34,557 nt of DNA from Gammaproteobacteria bacterium (GTDB taxonomy: Bacteria > Pseudomonadota > Gammaproteobacteria > UBA6429 > Thiohalophilaceae): the NCBI GenBank assembly GCA_022712915.1, contig JAFLJQ010000188.1:1-34557 (forward strand), in the 5' to 3' direction. The position numbers were made by a program, and so were the translations under genes. Every line of letters begins with the position of its first letter. Position 1 is the first letter of the stretch. The notes beneath the pieces were generated by a model. The model did no database searches. It was not told the DNA's origin and saw only the letters and a program-made list of their open reading frames with translations. Shown here in pieces: positions 33,873 to 34,557 of the stretch.

Positions 33873-34417
33873 GCAAATCTCTTCGTTTGCAGGATTATGA
33901 TTACTCACAGGCGGGTGCGTATTTTATTACCATTTGCACCCATCACCGGGAATGCCTGTTTGGTCATATTACCGATGGGCAAATGCATTTGAACTTGATG
34001 GGTGAAATTGCCCAGAATGAATGGTTGAAAACCGAAACTATGCGGCCAGCCATTCGATTACATGAATATGTCATCATGCCAAATCATACCCATTGCATCA
34101 TTGAATTTGTAGGGGCGCATTGCATGCGCCCTGGTGATGCGAGTACCCTCACCGATAACAACCTACAATATGAACCGGGTCAGGTGCAAGCTGAACAGGG
34201 TCTTGTGCAACGTTCTCCTACGGTGGGGGATGTTGTGAGAGGGTATAAATCAGCGGTAACTAAACGTATTAACGAATTGCGTGATGTCTGTGGCACACCC
34301 ATTTGGCAACGCAATTACCATGAGCATGTCATTCGCAATGAAACGGCCTATTTAAAAATTTCGGAATACGTTCAAACCAACCCCCAGCGATGGCAGGAAG
34401 ACACCTACCATATTTAA
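33845..34417 (+). CDS. REP-associated tyrosine transposase (RAYT, Y1/HUH family)
   Basis: Single-strand DNA nuclease of the IS200/IS605-like Y1 superfamily, thought to move or process REP sequences. The 190-residue protein has the family N-terminus RKSLRLQDYDYSQAGAYFIT then ICTHHRECLFG. It also has the metal-binding HUH-type pair H81-T-H83 in YVIMPNHTHCII, the conserved IWQRNYHEHVIRNE, and a candidate catalytic tyrosine Y175 in SEYVQTNPQRW. All core motifs are present, so it may be active. Residues V89-P96 (VGAHCMRP) are the translation of a complete REP element inside the gene, in the variable linker that follows the HUH motif in this family. The start at ATG 33845 has AAGGAGGG upstream. The AT-rich repeats and opposite-facing REPs around it form a REPtron-like unit. 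Confidence 0.88.
   Translation: MGFDAGIHHRKSLRLQDYDYSQAGAYFITICTHHRECLFGHITDGQMHLNLMGEIAQNEWLKTETMRPAIRLHEYVIMPNHTHCIIEFVGAHCMRPGDASTLTDNNLQYEPGQVQAEQGLVQRSPTVGDVVRGYKSAVTKRINELRDVCGTPIWQRNYHEHVIRNETAYLKISEYVQTNPQRWQEDTYHI
34109..34131 (+). repeat. REP element inside the RAYT coding sequence
   Basis: GTAG plus GGGCGCATTGCATGCGCCC, identical over all 23 bases to the REPs at 12499 and 12635, embedded in frame in the RAYT gene just after the HUH codons. Confidence 0.9.
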
Positions 34418-34492
34418 ACCTATTCGGTTTTATGTCCAACCACACATACGGCATTTCTTAATTCATGGGGAATGTTGTTCTGTAATTATTCT

Positions 34493-34517
34493 GTATGGGA
34501 TATCGCATGCCCCATAC
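34493..34517. repeat. Hairpin after RAYT, possible diverged REP
   Basis: GTATGGG pairs with CCCATAC around an 11-nt loop containing TCGCATGC. The position between RAYT and the next REP, and the central GCATGC, suggest a decayed REP. It may also serve as a transcript end. Confidence 0.4.
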
Positions 34518-34545
34518 GTTGTGGAGATTGTTCCGCCATCATTCT

Positions 34546-34557
34546 GTAGGGGCGCAT
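34546..34557 (+). repeat. REP element cut by the window end
   Basis: GTAGGGGCGCAT, the first 12 bases of the REP consensus, in plus orientation; the rest lies outside the window. Confidence 0.75.

Overview
The window looks like a chromosomal segment of a mid-GC gammaproteobacterium. The grounds are a membrane DsbB/DsbA-like pair, a giant NdvB-type cyclic beta-1,2-glucan synthase, MtfA, and a GTAG-headed REP family with its own REP-associated tyrosine transposase (RAYT). No rRNA or tRNA gene is visible, so genus-level placement is not supported.

Layout. Bases 1-475 are the eroded remains of a group II intron that has lost nearly all of its reverse-transcriptase gene. A mostly non-coding stretch follows, with a nested inverted repeat and a tiny lysine-rich ORF (1022-1141). 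Bases 1369-2515 hold a disulfide-bond pair (DsbB/BdbC-like and an anchored DsbA-like thioredoxin). A single gene of about 8.6 kb (ndvB-type, GT84 plus GH94 modules) fills 2975-11584. A DUF1697 gene and a repeat-rich spacer with REP hairpins (12255-13148) come next.

Bases 13149-23968 form a defence island: AbiEi/AbiEii type IV toxin-antitoxin, then type I restriction-modification genes in the order hsdM - hsdS - truncated rhuM - rhuM/Fic - hsdR. Start and stop codons overlap from hsdS through rhuM/Fic. HsdM and HsdS both carry related short dispersed-repeat sequence inside their reading frames. After hsdR lies about 1 kb of non-coding DNA with two 0.1-kb MITE-like elements and an array of TCGACAC/GTGTCGA palindromes.

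Bases 24971-32310 are a carbon-metabolism operon: transaldolase - alpha-glucan phosphorylase - acetate kinase - phosphoketolase. It ends at a strong hairpin terminator. Together these can carry stored glucan to glucose-1-P and, after conversion to fructose-6-P, cleave it with phosphoketolase to acetyl-P and erythrose-4-P. Transaldolase recycles erythrose-4-P and acetate kinase makes ATP from acetyl-P. An FNR-like site precedes the operon.

The right end holds mtfA, a roughly 344-bp tandem duplication that copied the mtfA 3' end, a REP and the RAYT 5' end, and then the intact RAYT gene. The RAYT gene has a complete REP in frame inside it and REPs in opposite orientations on its two sides.

The points most worth following up are the REP inside its own presumed mobilising gene, the AbiEii toxin with a WYL-like and zinc-finger tail, the repeat insertions in HsdM/HsdS, the RhuM-Fic gene inside the R-M operon, and a 17-nt motif shared by three intergenic regions.
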